From assembly GCA_003332265.1 (NCBI GenBank), contig QPGA01000007.1, positions 37,640 through 101,639 on the forward strand: DNA of 64,000 bases. The letters run 5' to 3'. Source of the DNA: Candidatus Accumulibacter meliphilus (GTDB lineage Bacteria > Pseudomonadota > Gammaproteobacteria > Burkholderiales > Rhodocyclaceae). The translations under genes were made by a program, and so were the position numbers. The notes beneath the pieces are model-generated. The model was not told where the DNA came from, did not search any database, and saw nothing but the letters and a program-made list of their open reading frames with translations. Positions 42,813 through 52,321 of the stretch are shown here, in pieces; position 1 is the first letter of the stretch; every line of letters begins with the position of its first letter.

Positions 42813-44008
42813 TTGTCGACGCGCTGCCGTCGGCTTCGGCCGCGTAGCAGAAAGCGGCCGGGGTCGACGGCGTCGACCAGATCGTCGGGCAGCGGCAGAG
42901 GGGCAGCGGTGACCAGGCAGGCGAGCAGTTCGCCGGCGAGAGCCGACCAGACGATGCCGCGGGCGCCGAAGCCGTTGATCAGGTAGAGACCCGGCAGGCG
43001 CGGCATTTCGGCGAGTGCTTGGGAGGGGGCGTCGGGGTCGATCGCTGCGGCGTCGCCAATGGCGCCGATCATCGGCAGGCGATCGGGGGACAGGGGGCGG
43101 AAGCCGACGCGTCCGGCGAGGTCGCGTGCCTGAATCCCGTTGCCGTAGCCGGGCAGGATGAAGTCGAGTTTGGCCAGGTTTTCGGCGTGGTCGCTTTCGC
43201 GCAGCGCGGCTTCGCCATCATCGACGCTGAAAGTGGCGCCAGCGCAGCGCAGGCCGTCGATGGCTGGGGTCACGTAGCCGAGGCGGCAGACGACGACGTC
43301 AGGCACCGACCCGGCTGCTGCGGCGAGATGCGACACCTGTCCGCGGGCGGCGCGCAGGGGCAGGTGGGCGGTAACGGCGAAATGTCGGGCGGTCGTCGCA
43401 TTGGCGAGGATCAGTACCGGCGCTGCGGCGATGACGTCGCCGGCGGCATTGCGGGCGCGCCAGAGATCGGCCGGGCGGTCGATCTGCGCGACCTCCGCGG
43501 CGTAATGGGTAGTGATGGCCGTGGCATAGCGGGCGAGATTGGCGCGGCACAGCGACCCCGGATCGACCCAGCCTCCGCCGGGGAACCACCAGCCGCCGCT
43601 GGCCACCGGCCAGGCGGCGAGTTTCCGCGCCTGCTGACGATCGACGAAGTAGAGTTGGTCGGCTGCCGCCTTCCGGATTTCGACGACCCGCTGCTGGGTG
43701 GCCGCGTGCGTTTCGTCGCGAGCCAGATGCAGGACGCCGGTTTGTCCCCAGCGCAGCGGCTGGCCGGCGGCGGTCAAGGCTGCGAAATGGCGGCAGGCGT
43801 GTTCGAAGCCGGCCCGGGTCAGGCGCGCCAGGCGGTTGTCGTCGAGCGAAGGGAGCGGGCGCAAGACGCCGGCGACGTTGCCCGAGGCGCCCTGGGCGGG
43901 CGCGTGGGCGCGCTCGATGAGGTCGATTTTCCAGCCGCGCGCGGCCAGGCGTTCGGCGGCGCTGCTGCCGGCCAGGCCGGCGCCGATGACGATCGCGTGC
44001 GCGTTCAT
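42803..44008 (-). CDS. FAD-dependent oxidoreductase, MnmC C-terminal-domain type
   Basis: 401 aa. An N-terminal Rossmann dinucleotide site (IVIGAGLAGSSAAERLAARGW, GxGxxG) is followed by the DAO fold. APAQGASGNVAGVLRPLPS and GGGWVDPGSLCRAN resemble the oxidoreductase half of MnmC, which converts cmnm5 to nm5 on the wobble uridine of some tRNAs. The methyltransferase half of MnmC is missing, so this is a stand-alone C-terminal domain form or a related amino-acid oxidase. The start at 44008 is clear (MNAHAIVIG); the frame is open upstream only as a shadow of lysS. 20 bp after lysS, same strand. Confidence 0.8.
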   Translation of the reverse strand: MNAHAIVIGAGLAGSSAAERLAARGWKIDLIERAHAPAQGASGNVAGVLRPLPSLDDNRLARLTRAGFEHACRHFAALTAAGQPLRWGQTGVLHLARDETHAATQQRVVEIRKAAADQLYFVDRQQARKLAAWPVASGGWWFPGGGWVDPGSLCRANLARYATAITTHYAAEVAQIDRPADLWRARNAAGDVIAAAPVLILANATTARHFAVTAHLPLRAARGQVSHLAAAAGSVPDVVVCRLGYVTPAIDGLRCAGATFSVDDGEAALRESDHAENLAKLDFILPGYGNGIQARDLAGRVGFRPLSPDRLPMIGAIGDAAAIDPDAPSQALAEMPRLPGLYLINGFGARGIVWSALAGELLACLVTAAPLPLPDDLVDAVDPGRFLLRGRSRRQRVDKVR

Positions 44009-44028
44009 GACCGGGCGGTGCACGGCAC

Positions 44029-45543
44029 TTACTCGGGCCGCATCTGCGGGAAGAGGATCACGTCGCGAATGTTCGCCGAGTCGGTGAGCAGCATGATCAG
44101 GCGGTCGATGCCGATGCCGCAACCGGCGGTCGGCGGTAGACCGTATTCGAGCGCGCGCACGTAATCGGCGTCGTAGTACATGGCTTCTTCGTCGCCGGCG
44201 TCCTTGGCCCTGGCCTGTTCGAGAAAGCGGGCTGCCTGATCCTCGGGGTCGTTCAGCTCGGAGAAGCCGTTGGCGATTTCGCGGCCGGCGATGAACAGCT
44301 CGAAGCGCTCGGCGATTTCCGGGTTGCGGTCGCTGCGTCGGGCCAGGGGGCTGACCTCGGCCGGGTAGTCGATGATGAAAGTCGGGTCCCACAGCTCGGC
44401 TTCGGCGGTCTCTTCGAAGAGCAGTAGCTGCAGGGTGCCGAGGCCGGCGGCAGCACTCACCTCGACTTTCATCGCGCTCAGCTTCGCGCGCAGCCAGGCG
44501 GCGTCATCAAGTTGTTCGACGCTGTAGCCGGGATGGTCCTTGCGGATCGCTTCGATGATCGTCAGGCGCGCAAAAGGCTTGGCGAAGTCGAGGGTCCGGC
44601 CCTGGTACACGAAGGTTTCGCTGCCCAGCGCCTCGCGCGCGCTGTGGCGCAACAGCCCTTCGGTGAAGTTCATCAGGCGGCGATACTCGGAGTACGCTTC
44701 GTAGAACTCCATCATCGTGAATTCGGGGTTGTGCCGCGGGCTGATGCCTTCGTTGCGGAAGTTGCGATTGATTTCGAAGACTTTTTCGAGCCCACCGACG
44801 ACCAGCCGCTTGAGGTATAGCTCCGGCGCGATGCGCAGGAAGAGCTCCATGTCGAGGGCGTTGTGGTGCGTCTTGAAGGGCTTCGCCGAGGCGCCACCGG
44901 GGATGGGATGCATCATCGGCGTTTCGACTTCGAGGAAACCGTCGTTGACCATGTAGCTGCGGATCGACTGCACGATGCGACTGCGGACGGCGAAAGTGAA
45001 GCGCGAGCGCTCGTTGGTGATCAGGTCGACATAGCGCATGCGGTACTTCTGTTCCTGGTCGGTCAGGCCGTGGAACTTCTCCGGCAGCGGCCGCAGCGAC
45101 TTGGCCAGTAGCCGTACTTGCGAGCATTCGACGGTCAGTTCGCCGCTGCGGGTGCGAAAGAGGGTGCCGACAGCGCCGACCATATCGCCCATGTCCCAGC
45201 GTTTGAATGCCGCGTAGGCTTCTTCGCCGATCAGGTCGCGGCTGACGTAGGCCTGGATACGTCCCGAAAGGTCCTGCAGAGTGATGAACGAGGCCTTGCC
45301 CATGACCCGCTTGAGCATGATGCGACCGGCGACGCGCACTTCGACCGGCAAGGCGGCGAGCTCTTCGCGGTCTTTTTCCTCGTACAGTTCGACGATTTTG
45401 CCGGCGGTGTTCTCGCGTGCGAAGTCGTTCGGATAGGCGCTGCCGGTCTGCCGCCATTCGGCGAGCTTGGCGCGTCGTTCGGCAATGATGCGGTTCTCGT
45501 CGTGCTGCGCGGAGCTGTCCTGCGGGGTGTCGGTGTCGGGCAT
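44029..45543 (-). CDS. lysS: Lysyl-tRNA synthetase, class II
   Basis: 504 aa, normal length. The N-terminal OB-fold anticodon-binding domain ([21 protein letters not shown]) is followed by the class II catalytic core: motif 1 [15 protein letters not shown], motif 2 [22 protein letters not shown], motif 3 [13 protein letters not shown]. Charges tRNA-Lys. Gene order prfB-x-lysS on one strand matches the common prfB-lysS pairing, with the Ivy-like gene in between. Confidence 0.97.
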   Translation of the reverse strand: MPDTDTPQDSSAQHDENRIIAERRAKLAEWRQTGSAYPNDFARENTAGKIVELYEEKDREELAALPVEVRVAGRIMLKRVMGKASFITLQDLSGRIQAYVSRDLIGEEAYAAFKRWDMGDMVGAVGTLFRTRSGELTVECSQVRLLAKSLRPLPEKFHGLTDQEQKYRMRYVDLITNERSRFTFAVRSRIVQSIRSYMVNDGFLEVETPMMHPIPGGASAKPFKTHHNALDMELFLRIAPELYLKRLVVGGLEKVFEINRNFRNEGISPRHNPEFTMMEFYEAYSEYRRLMNFTEGLLRHSAREALGSETFVYQGRTLDFAKPFARLTIIEAIRKDHPGYSVEQLDDAAWLRAKLSAMKVEVSAAAGLGTLQLLLFEETAEAELWDPTFIIDYPAEVSPLARRSDRNPEIAERFELFIAGREIANGFSELNDPEDQAARFLEQARAKDAGDEEAMYYDADYVRALEYGLPPTAGCGIGIDRLIMLLTDSANIRDVILFPQMRPE

Positions 45544-45576
45544 GATGGCGGTCGGTCTCGGGTGATCAGCGGGGTA

Positions 45577-46086
45577 TCACTGCTTTGCGGGGTTGGCCAG
45601 GGTCTGTGCATCGGTGGCTGCACGCTCGAGCAGGAAAGCGCCGATGGCCTGGGCCGTAGCCTTGTCGGCAGGCATGCCGTACCAGCGTGAAAACGCGGTA
45701 CGCGTGTCGCCCGGATCGTCGCTCGCTGGCGGCAGGTAGAAGAGGCCGCTGGCGCGCCCGCTTTGCGGGTCGAAGAGGATGTAGAGGTGTTCGTCGAGGC
45801 AGCCCGCGGAGCTGCAGGCCGAAGTCAGGACGTAGGCGGTGCCGTTGATGTCGACGCGCTCGGCTCGCTTGCCGGCAGCGAGTCGCTGCGTCCATGCCGG
45901 GAAGTCGAGTTCGCCGACCGCGCTGCGGTAAGCTTTGGCAAACTCCGGCTTTGCCTTGAGCAGTGCTTCCGGCTGCTGGCCGACATAGGCGTCGAGCGAG
46001 CTGTCGAGCGCGGCGGCGAAGGTCGGTACAAAGCTAGGCACAAGCAGCAGGCTGGCCAGGGCGATGGTGAGGAAGGCTCGTGGCAT
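45577..46086 (-). CDS. Ivy-like periplasmic lysozyme inhibitor
   Basis: 169 aa with a signal peptide (AFLTIALASLLLVPSFVPTFAAA). The Ivy-type core shows FPAWTQRLAAGKRAERVDINGTAYVLTSACSSAGCLDEHLYILFDP and SGLFYLPP. In E. coli Ivy the loop CKPHDC, held by a disulfide, puts its His into the lysozyme active site. Here the loop is CSSAGC: the Cys pair is kept but the His is not. It may inhibit by another contact or bind a different partner. It lies between lysS and prfB, all on the minus strand. Confidence 0.75.
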   Translation of the reverse strand: MPRAFLTIALASLLLVPSFVPTFAAALDSSLDAYVGQQPEALLKAKPEFAKAYRSAVGELDFPAWTQRLAAGKRAERVDINGTAYVLTSACSSAGCLDEHLYILFDPQSGRASGLFYLPPASDDPGDTRTAFSRWYGMPADKATAQAIGAFLLERAATDAQTLANPAKQ

Positions 46087-46089
46087 GGG

Positions 46090-47194
46090 TCAGACTCCCT
46101 GTTTGAGACTTGCTTCGATGAACTGATCGAGGTCGCCATCGAGCACGCCCTGCGTATTGCCAACCTCGACGTTGGTCCGCAGGTCCTTGATTCGCGACTG
46201 GTCGAGAACGTAGGAGCGGATCTGATGGCCCCAGCCGATATCGGACTTGGCGTCTTCGAGTTTCTGCTGCTCGGCCTGGCGATTGCGCATTTCAGCCTCG
46301 TAGATGCGCGATTTGAGCATGGCCATCGCTTCGGCGCGGTTGCGGTGCTGCGAGCGATCGTTCTGGCACTGGACAACGATATTCGTCGGCAGGTGCGTGA
46401 TGCGTACCGCCGAATCGGTCTTGTTGATGTGCTGACCGCCGGCCCCGGACGCCCGGTAGGTATCGATGCGCAGGTCGGACGGGTTGATGTCGACTTCGAA
46501 GGAGTCGTCGATTTCCGGGTAGGCGGTTACCGAGCAAAAGCTGGTGTGGCGGCGCGCGTTCGAGTCGAAAGGTGACTTGCGCACCAGGCGGTGAATGCCG
46601 GTTTCCGAGCGCAGCATGCCGTAGGCGTACTCGCCGTTGAGCTTGATGCTGGCTGTCTTGATGCCGGCAATGTCGCCTTCGGACTCCTCGAGCACTTCGA
46701 CCGTGTAGCCTTTGCGTTCGCCGTAGCGCACATACATGCGCAGCAGCATGGCCGCCCAGTCCTGCGCTTCGGTACCGCCGGCGCCGGCCTGGATGTCGAC
46801 GAAGCAATTGAGCGGGTCGGCGGGGTTGTTGAACATGCGCCGGAACTCAAGGCCGGCGACATCCTTCTCGATGCCGTCGATGTCGGCCGTAATCGCCTGC
46901 AGCGTTTCGTCATCATCTTCTTCGCGGGCCATGGCGAAGAGTTCGCCAGCGTCGCGCAGGACCTTGCCGACCGTATCCAGCGTCAGCACGATATTTTCGA
47001 GCGAGCGCTTCTCGCGGCCCAGTTCCTGCGCGCGCTCGGCGTCGTCCCAGACTTTCGGATCTTCGAGTTCTAGAGAGACGGCCTTGAGTTCATCGGCTTT
47101 CTGATCGTAGTCAAAGATACCTCCGCAGTTCGGCGGCCCGCTGACCGAGGTCGTCGAGTCGGTTTTCGATGAGGTTGAGCTGTTCGGCTTCCAT
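46090..47194 (-). CDS. prfB: Peptide chain release factor 2 with programmed +1 frameshift
   Basis: About 367 aa after frameshifting. The first 26 codons ([20 protein letters not shown]...RRYL) end at an in-frame TGA (47113-47111); translation resumes in the +1 frame as [18 protein letters not shown]. The GGQ motif ([19 protein letters not shown]) and the stop-codon-recognising SPF motif ([15 protein letters not shown]) are intact. RF2 ends translation at UGA and UAA, and low RF2 lets the ribosome shift, which makes its own supply self-regulating. A plain ORF search sees only the 46090-46989 part. Confidence 0.96.
47111..47124 (-). promoter_or_regulatory. prfB: prfB programmed frameshift site
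   Basis: On the minus strand GGAGGT-AT-CTT-TGA-C: an internal SD-like GGAGGT (47119-47124) sits at the tight spacing needed before the slippery CTT and the TGA stop. It matches the classic prfB signal closely. Confidence 0.95.
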
Positions 47195-47559
47195 GTTTTT
47201 TCTGATCACTTGAAGAATGAACCGCCCATTATATACGCCCGCCACCAGCTGCCGGGCGGCAGCTTAGGCGCGCGGACGCTGGGTAGCGTCGCCGCTGTTC
47301 ACTAGTGATGGTGTATCAGGGCTCGCTCACCCTGCTTGGCCACTTCGCTTGCGCAGGCCAAAGCAAGCCCCGTCTTGTGTCTGCTCGGCCAGGGTTTAAG
47401 TGCTGATATTAGTGAGATTTCTTGTTATTCTAATGCGCAGGCCGAAGTCGGGAAGTCTCTCTGTGGCCGGCCCCAGCACGCTCTTGACCATGCACTACGA
47501 ACTGCGTGCTCTGACTTTCAGAGTGGTCAAGAAAAGGAAACTGATCTCGGGAGGAAAGC
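47195..47559. other. Intergenic region between prfB and the small membrane protein gene
   Basis: 365 bp between divergent genes. On the minus strand TATAAT (47228-47233) lies 34 bp before the prfB ATG and may be its -10; no -35 of note is seen at 17 bp. On the plus side an AT-rich stretch around 47400-47435 (TTAGTGAGATTTCTTG) may hold the promoter of the next gene. No RNA gene, repeat or ORF with support was seen. Confidence 0.5.
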
Positions 47560-47949
47560 ATGTCAATTTGGCTGGTTGTTCTTTCTTGCGTGTGTGGCGT
47601 CGTCGCCTGGTCTTTCAGGTGCGCCCGTGTGCGACCGAGGTCGACGAGGGAAAAGAGGGTGCCTTATTCCCAGCTGCCGTTCCGCGGCCTTGTGATCAGG
47701 CCGGGCAGCCACACCTGTGCCGCGGTACGGCAGCTCGCCGGGACACGATTTCTGGCCAAAGAGGTGCCGCGTTTGCCGTTGAATGCCTGTGACGGGGCTG
47801 CGTGTCAATGCAGTTACAGCCATTTCGACGACCGCCGGGAAAAGGATCGCCGAGGGACAGCGGCCTTGCCGCAGGGCGTCATGGACGCGCTGGTTAACAT
47901 CGAACGCCGCGTCGACCGGGACCGCAGAAAGGCCGTGGAGTGCGCCTGA
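47560..47949 (+). CDS. Small conserved-looking membrane protein with CxC...DDRR motif
   Basis: 129 aa. One N-terminal membrane segment (MSIWLVVLSCVCGVVAWSF) is followed by a basic soluble part. The middle has RFLAKEVPRLPLNACDGAACQCSYSHFDDRREKDRR: three Cys, a Tyr/His and an Arg-rich end, in a pattern that looks like a small metal site or RNA-contact patch. The SD is excellent (GGGAGGAAAGC). I do not recognise a named family. It stands alone on the plus strand between prfB and recJ. Confidence 0.7.
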   Translation: MSIWLVVLSCVCGVVAWSFRCARVRPRSTREKRVPYSQLPFRGLVIRPGSHTCAAVRQLAGTRFLAKEVPRLPLNACDGAACQCSYSHFDDRREKDRRGTAALPQGVMDALVNIERRVDRDRRKAVECA

Positions 47950-48039
47950 GCGGTGGCTATTGCTGCCTGGGCGGTCGGGTCGCAAGACCGGGGGCAGACT
48001 GGGCAAGCGCACCGCTGCGCCTGCTCGTCGGCGGCTGGT

Positions 48040-49779
48040 TCACGCCGAGGGGTTCTCGATATGCTCGATCATCAACTGCGGCGTCTGCACGCCGTTATAG
48101 TCGTTGATCGCCAGCCGGTAGGCGGCGCGGATGGTGTTTCCCGGGGGGTGGGAAAAGTTGAACTGGATGGCGTCCAGTCTTTGCGCGCCTTTGCGCAGGC
48201 GCAGCTTGAGATGCTTGTCCTTGAGGATGCGCTGGCTTTCGACGACGAACTCGTCCTCGAACAGCGGTGCCGGAAAACCCTGGCCCCAGACTTCTGCTTC
48301 GAGCAGGCGGGCAGTGGCGATCGAGTAATAGCCTGATTCGAGGCCGCCGTCGGTTTCCAGGGTGCGCGTGCGATCGGCCGGAGCCAGTAACTCTTCGGCG
48401 ACCTGCGCGAAGAGTTCGCGAAAACGCGGCAAATCGCACTCCCTGATGGTCACCCCGGCGGCCATGGCGTGGCCGCCGAAGCGCAGCAGCAGGCCGGGTG
48501 CGCGTTTGCCGACCAGGTCGAGCGCGTCGCGCAGATGCAGACCGGGGACTGAACGGCCAGAGCCCTTGATTTCGCCACCATCCCCCTCGCCGCGGGCGAA
48601 GGCGAAAACCGGGCGGTGCAGCCTTTCCTTGATGCGCGCGGCGACGATGCCGACGACGCCCTGGTGCCAGTCGGCGTCAAAAAGCGAAACGCCGACTGCT
48701 GCCGAGTGAGGGTCCGCAGACGTGGCGGCGTCGGCGCCGGCTTTTTCGATCAGCAGCAGCGCCTGTTCCTGCATGCCGGCTTCGATTTCGCGGCGCTCGC
48801 GATTGAGGGCGTCGAGTTGCTGGGCGATGTTCATCGCCCGTCCCGGGTCGTCGGTGATCAGGCACTCGATGCCCAGCGACATGTCGGCGAGGCGGCCGGC
48901 GGCGTTCAGGCGCGGACCGATGATGAAACCGAGGTCGCTGCTCGAAGCCTGTGCCGGCGTGCGTCCGGCGGCGCGAAAAATGGCCGCGATGCCGGGCGTC
49001 AGCCGACCCTGGCGGATGCGCTGCAGGCCCTGACTGACCAGCACGCGGTTGTTGTGGTCGAGCTTGACGACGTCGGCGACGGTGCCCAGCGCGACCAGGT
49101 CGAGCAGGGCCGCCAGCTTCGGTTCGCCGCGGCCGCTGGCGGCCGCGAACCAGTCGCGCTGGCGCAACTCGGCGCGTAGCGCCAGCATCACGTAGAACAT
49201 CACGCCGACACCGGCCAGTGCCTTGCTCGGGAAGTCGCAGCCGGGCTGGTTGGGGTTGACGATGCATGCGGCAGCGGGCAGTTCGTCGCCCGGCAGGTGG
49301 TGATCGGTGATCAGCGTGGCGATGCCCAGTTCGCGGGCGCGGGCGACGCCGTCGACGCTGGCAATGCCGTTGTCGACGGTGACGATCAGCTCGGGGCTGC
49401 TTTTTGCTGCCAGATCGACAATGTCCGGCGACAGGCCGTAGCCGTAGGTGAAGCGGTTCGGCACCAGGTAATCGACGCGCGCGCCGAAGGCGCGCAGCGC
49501 GCGGATGCCGACCGCGCAGGCGGTCGCGCCGTCACAATCGTAGTCGGCGACGATGAGAATTTTCGCTTGCCGGGCGATGGCGTCGGCGAGCAGCACCGCG
49601 GCTTCGCCGGCATGCGTCAGGCGCGCGGGTGGCAGCAGCGACGGGAAGTCGTAGTCGAGTTCGTGGCGCATGACGATGCCGCGGGCCGCGTAGATGCGCG
49701 CCAACAGTGGGTGCAGGCCCTGTTGTTCGAGTTGCCACTGGACGCGCGGCGAGACGCGACGGCTGTGCAGGGTGGTCAT
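48040..49779 (-). CDS. recJ: Single-stranded-DNA exonuclease RecJ
   Basis: 579 aa, the usual size. DHH-family motifs: VADYDCDGATACAVGIRALR (motif I), DNGIASVDGV, TDHHLPGDELP (DHH, motif III) and NPNQPGCDFPSK; DHHA1 domain with GRSVPGLHLRDALD and GGHAMAAGVTI. RecJ is a 5'-3' exonuclease that acts in recombination and mismatch repair. The start at 49779 (MTTLHSRRVSPR) overlaps the stop of the upstream gene by one base (TGATG). Confidence 0.96.
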   Translation of the reverse strand: MTTLHSRRVSPRVQWQLEQQGLHPLLARIYAARGIVMRHELDYDFPSLLPPARLTHAGEAAVLLADAIARQAKILIVADYDCDGATACAVGIRALRAFGARVDYLVPNRFTYGYGLSPDIVDLAAKSSPELIVTVDNGIASVDGVARARELGIATLITDHHLPGDELPAAACIVNPNQPGCDFPSKALAGVGVMFYVMLALRAELRQRDWFAAASGRGEPKLAALLDLVALGTVADVVKLDHNNRVLVSQGLQRIRQGRLTPGIAAIFRAAGRTPAQASSSDLGFIIGPRLNAAGRLADMSLGIECLITDDPGRAMNIAQQLDALNRERREIEAGMQEQALLLIEKAGADAATSADPHSAAVGVSLFDADWHQGVVGIVAARIKERLHRPVFAFARGEGDGGEIKGSGRSVPGLHLRDALDLVGKRAPGLLLRFGGHAMAAGVTIRECDLPRFRELFAQVAEELLAPADRTRTLETDGGLESGYYSIATARLLEAEVWGQGFPAPLFEDEFVVESQRILKDKHLKLRLRKGAQRLDAIQFNFSHPPGNTIRAAYRLAINDYNGVQTPQLMIEHIENPSA

Positions 49780-50849
49780 CACTTGCCTCGGGCGAGCGCT
49801 TGCGCGGTTGCCGCCAGCGGCTGTGGGCGACGCCAAAGTTGCCACTGCTCGCCGCGGCCGCTTTCCCAGGCCAGCGCCGCGTAGGCGGTCGCGGCTTCAA
49901 GGCGCAGGCGTTTGATCCTGCCGCTGGCGAGCGCTTTCTGCAGTGGCGCAAACCAGTGTTTGTCGAGCCTGGCCAGTTCTTTGCCGTAGGCGTCGGCGTC
50001 TTCGTACTGCACCGGGCGCTGCAGCGTGTCGAGAATCACCAGCTGTCGGCTGCCGGCGGGTGTCTGTGCGAGCAGCGCGCCGAGGTCGGCGGGAAGTGGC
50101 TGCGTCGGGATGCCGTAAGCGCGGCCCAGGCCGCAGGCTAGTACGTCTGCGCCCCAGATGCCGGCGAAATTGCCGGCGTCGGCGCTGCTGTTCGCTGCGG
50201 CTTGCGCGCCAGCGCCCCACAACCACAGGCTGTTGATCGTCGAGCGGCCGGCCTCCTCGCGTTTTTCGTTGGCCGGCTGCCCGTAGAGGACCATTTGCAC
50301 TTCGTTGAGCAGTTGCCGCAGGTGGCGCGCCTCCGGCGTTTCAGGCAACTGCCGGCCGAGCTTGCGCCCGGCGACGACCGACAGCGGCGGGACGTCGAAA
50401 TGGCCCAGATTGGTTTCGCCAGCGAGCTGCAGATACCAGCGATCGGCCGTGGCGACATGGAAAGTGCCGACATCCGCGAACTGGCGATTGAGTTCGGCGA
50501 TGAGCTCCCGCGCCTCGTCGAGGCTGATGTCGAGGCTGCTGCCGTCGGCAAGAATGAGTTTCTCCTGGTGCAGGCGCAGATGTACCGGGTCGGCACACAG
50601 CCAGCACGGGTCGGCTCCGGCGGCGGGCGGCGCCTGGCTCTCGCCGAGGACCCGGAAAGCCGCCCAGGGGACGCTGCCGTTGAGGCCAAAGGCGTCGCCG
50701 AGGCTTGCTTCAAAGGACTGTGGCGCCCGTCGCTGCAGTCGGCAGCGCGCGATCAGCGTGTTCAGTCCGGGGCAGACGAGGGCGTCGAAAGTTGCGCGGT
50801 CGTCGGGTTCGGGCCAGACGAGTTCGGGGACGACAAGAGTGAGCTGCAT
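49779..50849 (-). CDS. RpfE-like/phosphoglycerate-mutase-like protein upstream of recJ
   Basis: 356 aa, cytoplasmic, no membrane segments. Starts MQLTLVVPELVWPEPDDR. In the middle: DISLDEARELIAELNRQFAD, WYLQLAGETNLGHFDVPP, INSLWLWGAGA, then WGADVLACGLGRAYGIP. Proteins of this kind sit directly before recJ in many beta- and gamma-proteobacteria and were named RpfE in Xanthomonas; some are annotated as phosphoglycerate-mutase-like, but the alkaline-phosphatase-fold metal ligands are not evident. The biochemical role is unknown. The start at 50849 is preferred; the frame is open to 51050 through low-complexity sequence. Confidence 0.8.
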   Translation of the reverse strand: MQLTLVVPELVWPEPDDRATFDALVCPGLNTLIARCRLQRRAPQSFEASLGDAFGLNGSVPWAAFRVLGESQAPPAAGADPCWLCADPVHLRLHQEKLILADGSSLDISLDEARELIAELNRQFADVGTFHVATADRWYLQLAGETNLGHFDVPPLSVVAGRKLGRQLPETPEARHLRQLLNEVQMVLYGQPANEKREEAGRSTINSLWLWGAGAQAAANSSADAGNFAGIWGADVLACGLGRAYGIPTQPLPADLGALLAQTPAGSRQLVILDTLQRPVQYEDADAYGKELARLDKHWFAPLQKALASGRIKRLRLEAATAYAALAWESGRGEQWQLWRRPQPLAATAQALARGK

Positions 50850-51073
50850 GCGGGTGGGCCGGAGGAAGCGAGACAGTGGAGGAGGCGCTGGGCGGGAAAG
50901 TGGGGGAGAGGGTGGGCTGTATGTAGCGCGGGCAGGTGGTTTGAATGCGGCCCCGCGCTTTCCCTGGAAGCCTGAACGGTTGAACGGGCAGCCGCTGGCG
51001 GAAAAAGTGTAGCATAGCGGCTTTGCCGTTTCGGCGCTTCGAAGTACCAACCTGAGATGAGTTCCCGCCGCTG

Positions 51074-52321
51074 ATGGCCCTTCCTTACGAGTTGCTGATC
51101 GGCCTGCGCTACACGCGCGCCAAAAAGCACAATCACTTCATTTCCTTCATCTCGCTGATTTCCATGCTCGGTATCGCGCTCGGCGTCGCCGCGCTGATTG
51201 TCGTCCTGTCGGTGATGAACGGCTTTCAGACCGAGCTGCGCTCGCGCATTCTGGCCGTCGTCTCGCATGTCCAGATCACCGGCGGCAGCGGCGAAATGGC
51301 GGGCTGGCAAGTGGTCGCCGAGCAGGCGGCCGGACAGCCGCACGTGCTCGCCAGCGCGCCCTTCGTGCAGGCGCAGGCGATGCTTACCTCAGGGCAGGCG
51401 GTGCGCGGTGCACTGGTGCGCGGCATTCTGCCCGACCAGGAAGACCGGGTCGCCGATTTTCGCCCGCACATGAAGAGCGGCAAGCTCGACGATCTGACTC
51501 CCGACAGCTTCAATATCGTCCTCGGCAGCGAGCTGGCGCGCGCGCTCGACGTCCGCGTTGGCGACCGGGTGACGCTGATCGCACCGCAGGGCGTGGTGAC
51601 GCCGGCCGGGGTGATCCCGCGTCTGAAGACTTTCAACGTCGTCGGCCTGTTCGAAGTCGGTATGTACGAGTACGACAGTGGTCTGGCGCTGATTGACCTC
51701 GCCGACGCGCAGCGCCTGTATCGCATGGACGATCGTGTTTCCGGCGTGCGCCTTAAGCTCGACGACCTGTTCAAGGCGCCGCAGGTGGCGCGCGCTCTGG
51801 CCAGTTCCCTGCCGATCAATGCCTTCATCAGCGACTGGACGCGCAGCCACGCCAATTTCTTTCGCGCCGTACAAATCGAGAAAAACATGATGTTCATCAT
51901 TCTCTCGCTGATCGTCGCCGTCGCTGCGTTCAACATCGTGTCGACGCTGGTCATGGCGGTGACCGACAAACAGGCCGACATTGCCATCCTGCGCACCCTC
52001 GGTGCCAGCCCGATGAGCATTATGCTGGTGTTCATCGTGCAGGGTGCGCTGATCGGCTTCATCGGTCTCGGCCTTGGCGTCGCCGGCGGCGTCGCCCTGG
52101 CGCTCAACGTCGATGTCGTCGTGCCTTTCATCGAGCGCCTGCTCGGCACGCAGTTTCTCGCCAAGGAGGTTTATTACATCTCGAACCTGCCTTCGGAACT
52201 GCAGTGGAGCGATGTGACGACGATCGTCGGCGTTGCTTTCGTGCTCGCGCTGGTGGCGACGATCTATCCGAGCTGGCGAGCGAGCCGGGTCAATCCAGCG
52301 GAAGCCCTGCGCTATGAGTGA
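51074..52321 (+). CDS. lolC: Lipoprotein-releasing system permease LolC/LolE
   Basis: 415 aa. An N-terminal membrane segment ([27 protein letters not shown]) is followed by a periplasmic MacB-like domain of about 200 residues and three C-terminal helices, with the end [18 protein letters not shown]. With LolD it extracts lipoproteins from the inner membrane for delivery to LolA. Only one permease gene is present, so it may work as a homodimer (LolF-type) or pair with a copy elsewhere. Overlaps lolD by 8 bp. Confidence 0.93.
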   Translation: MALPYELLIGLRYTRAKKHNHFISFISLISMLGIALGVAALIVVLSVMNGFQTELRSRILAVVSHVQITGGSGEMAGWQVVAEQAAGQPHVLASAPFVQAQAMLTSGQAVRGALVRGILPDQEDRVADFRPHMKSGKLDDLTPDSFNIVLGSELARALDVRVGDRVTLIAPQGVVTPAGVIPRLKTFNVVGLFEVGMYEYDSGLALIDLADAQRLYRMDDRVSGVRLKLDDLFKAPQVARALASSLPINAFISDWTRSHANFFRAVQIEKNMMFIILSLIVAVAAFNIVSTLVMAVTDKQADIAILRTLGASPMSIMLVFIVQGALIGFIGLGLGVAGGVALALNVDVVVPFIERLLGTQFLAKEVYYISNLPSELQWSDVTTIVGVAFVLALVATIYPSWRASRVNPAEALRYE

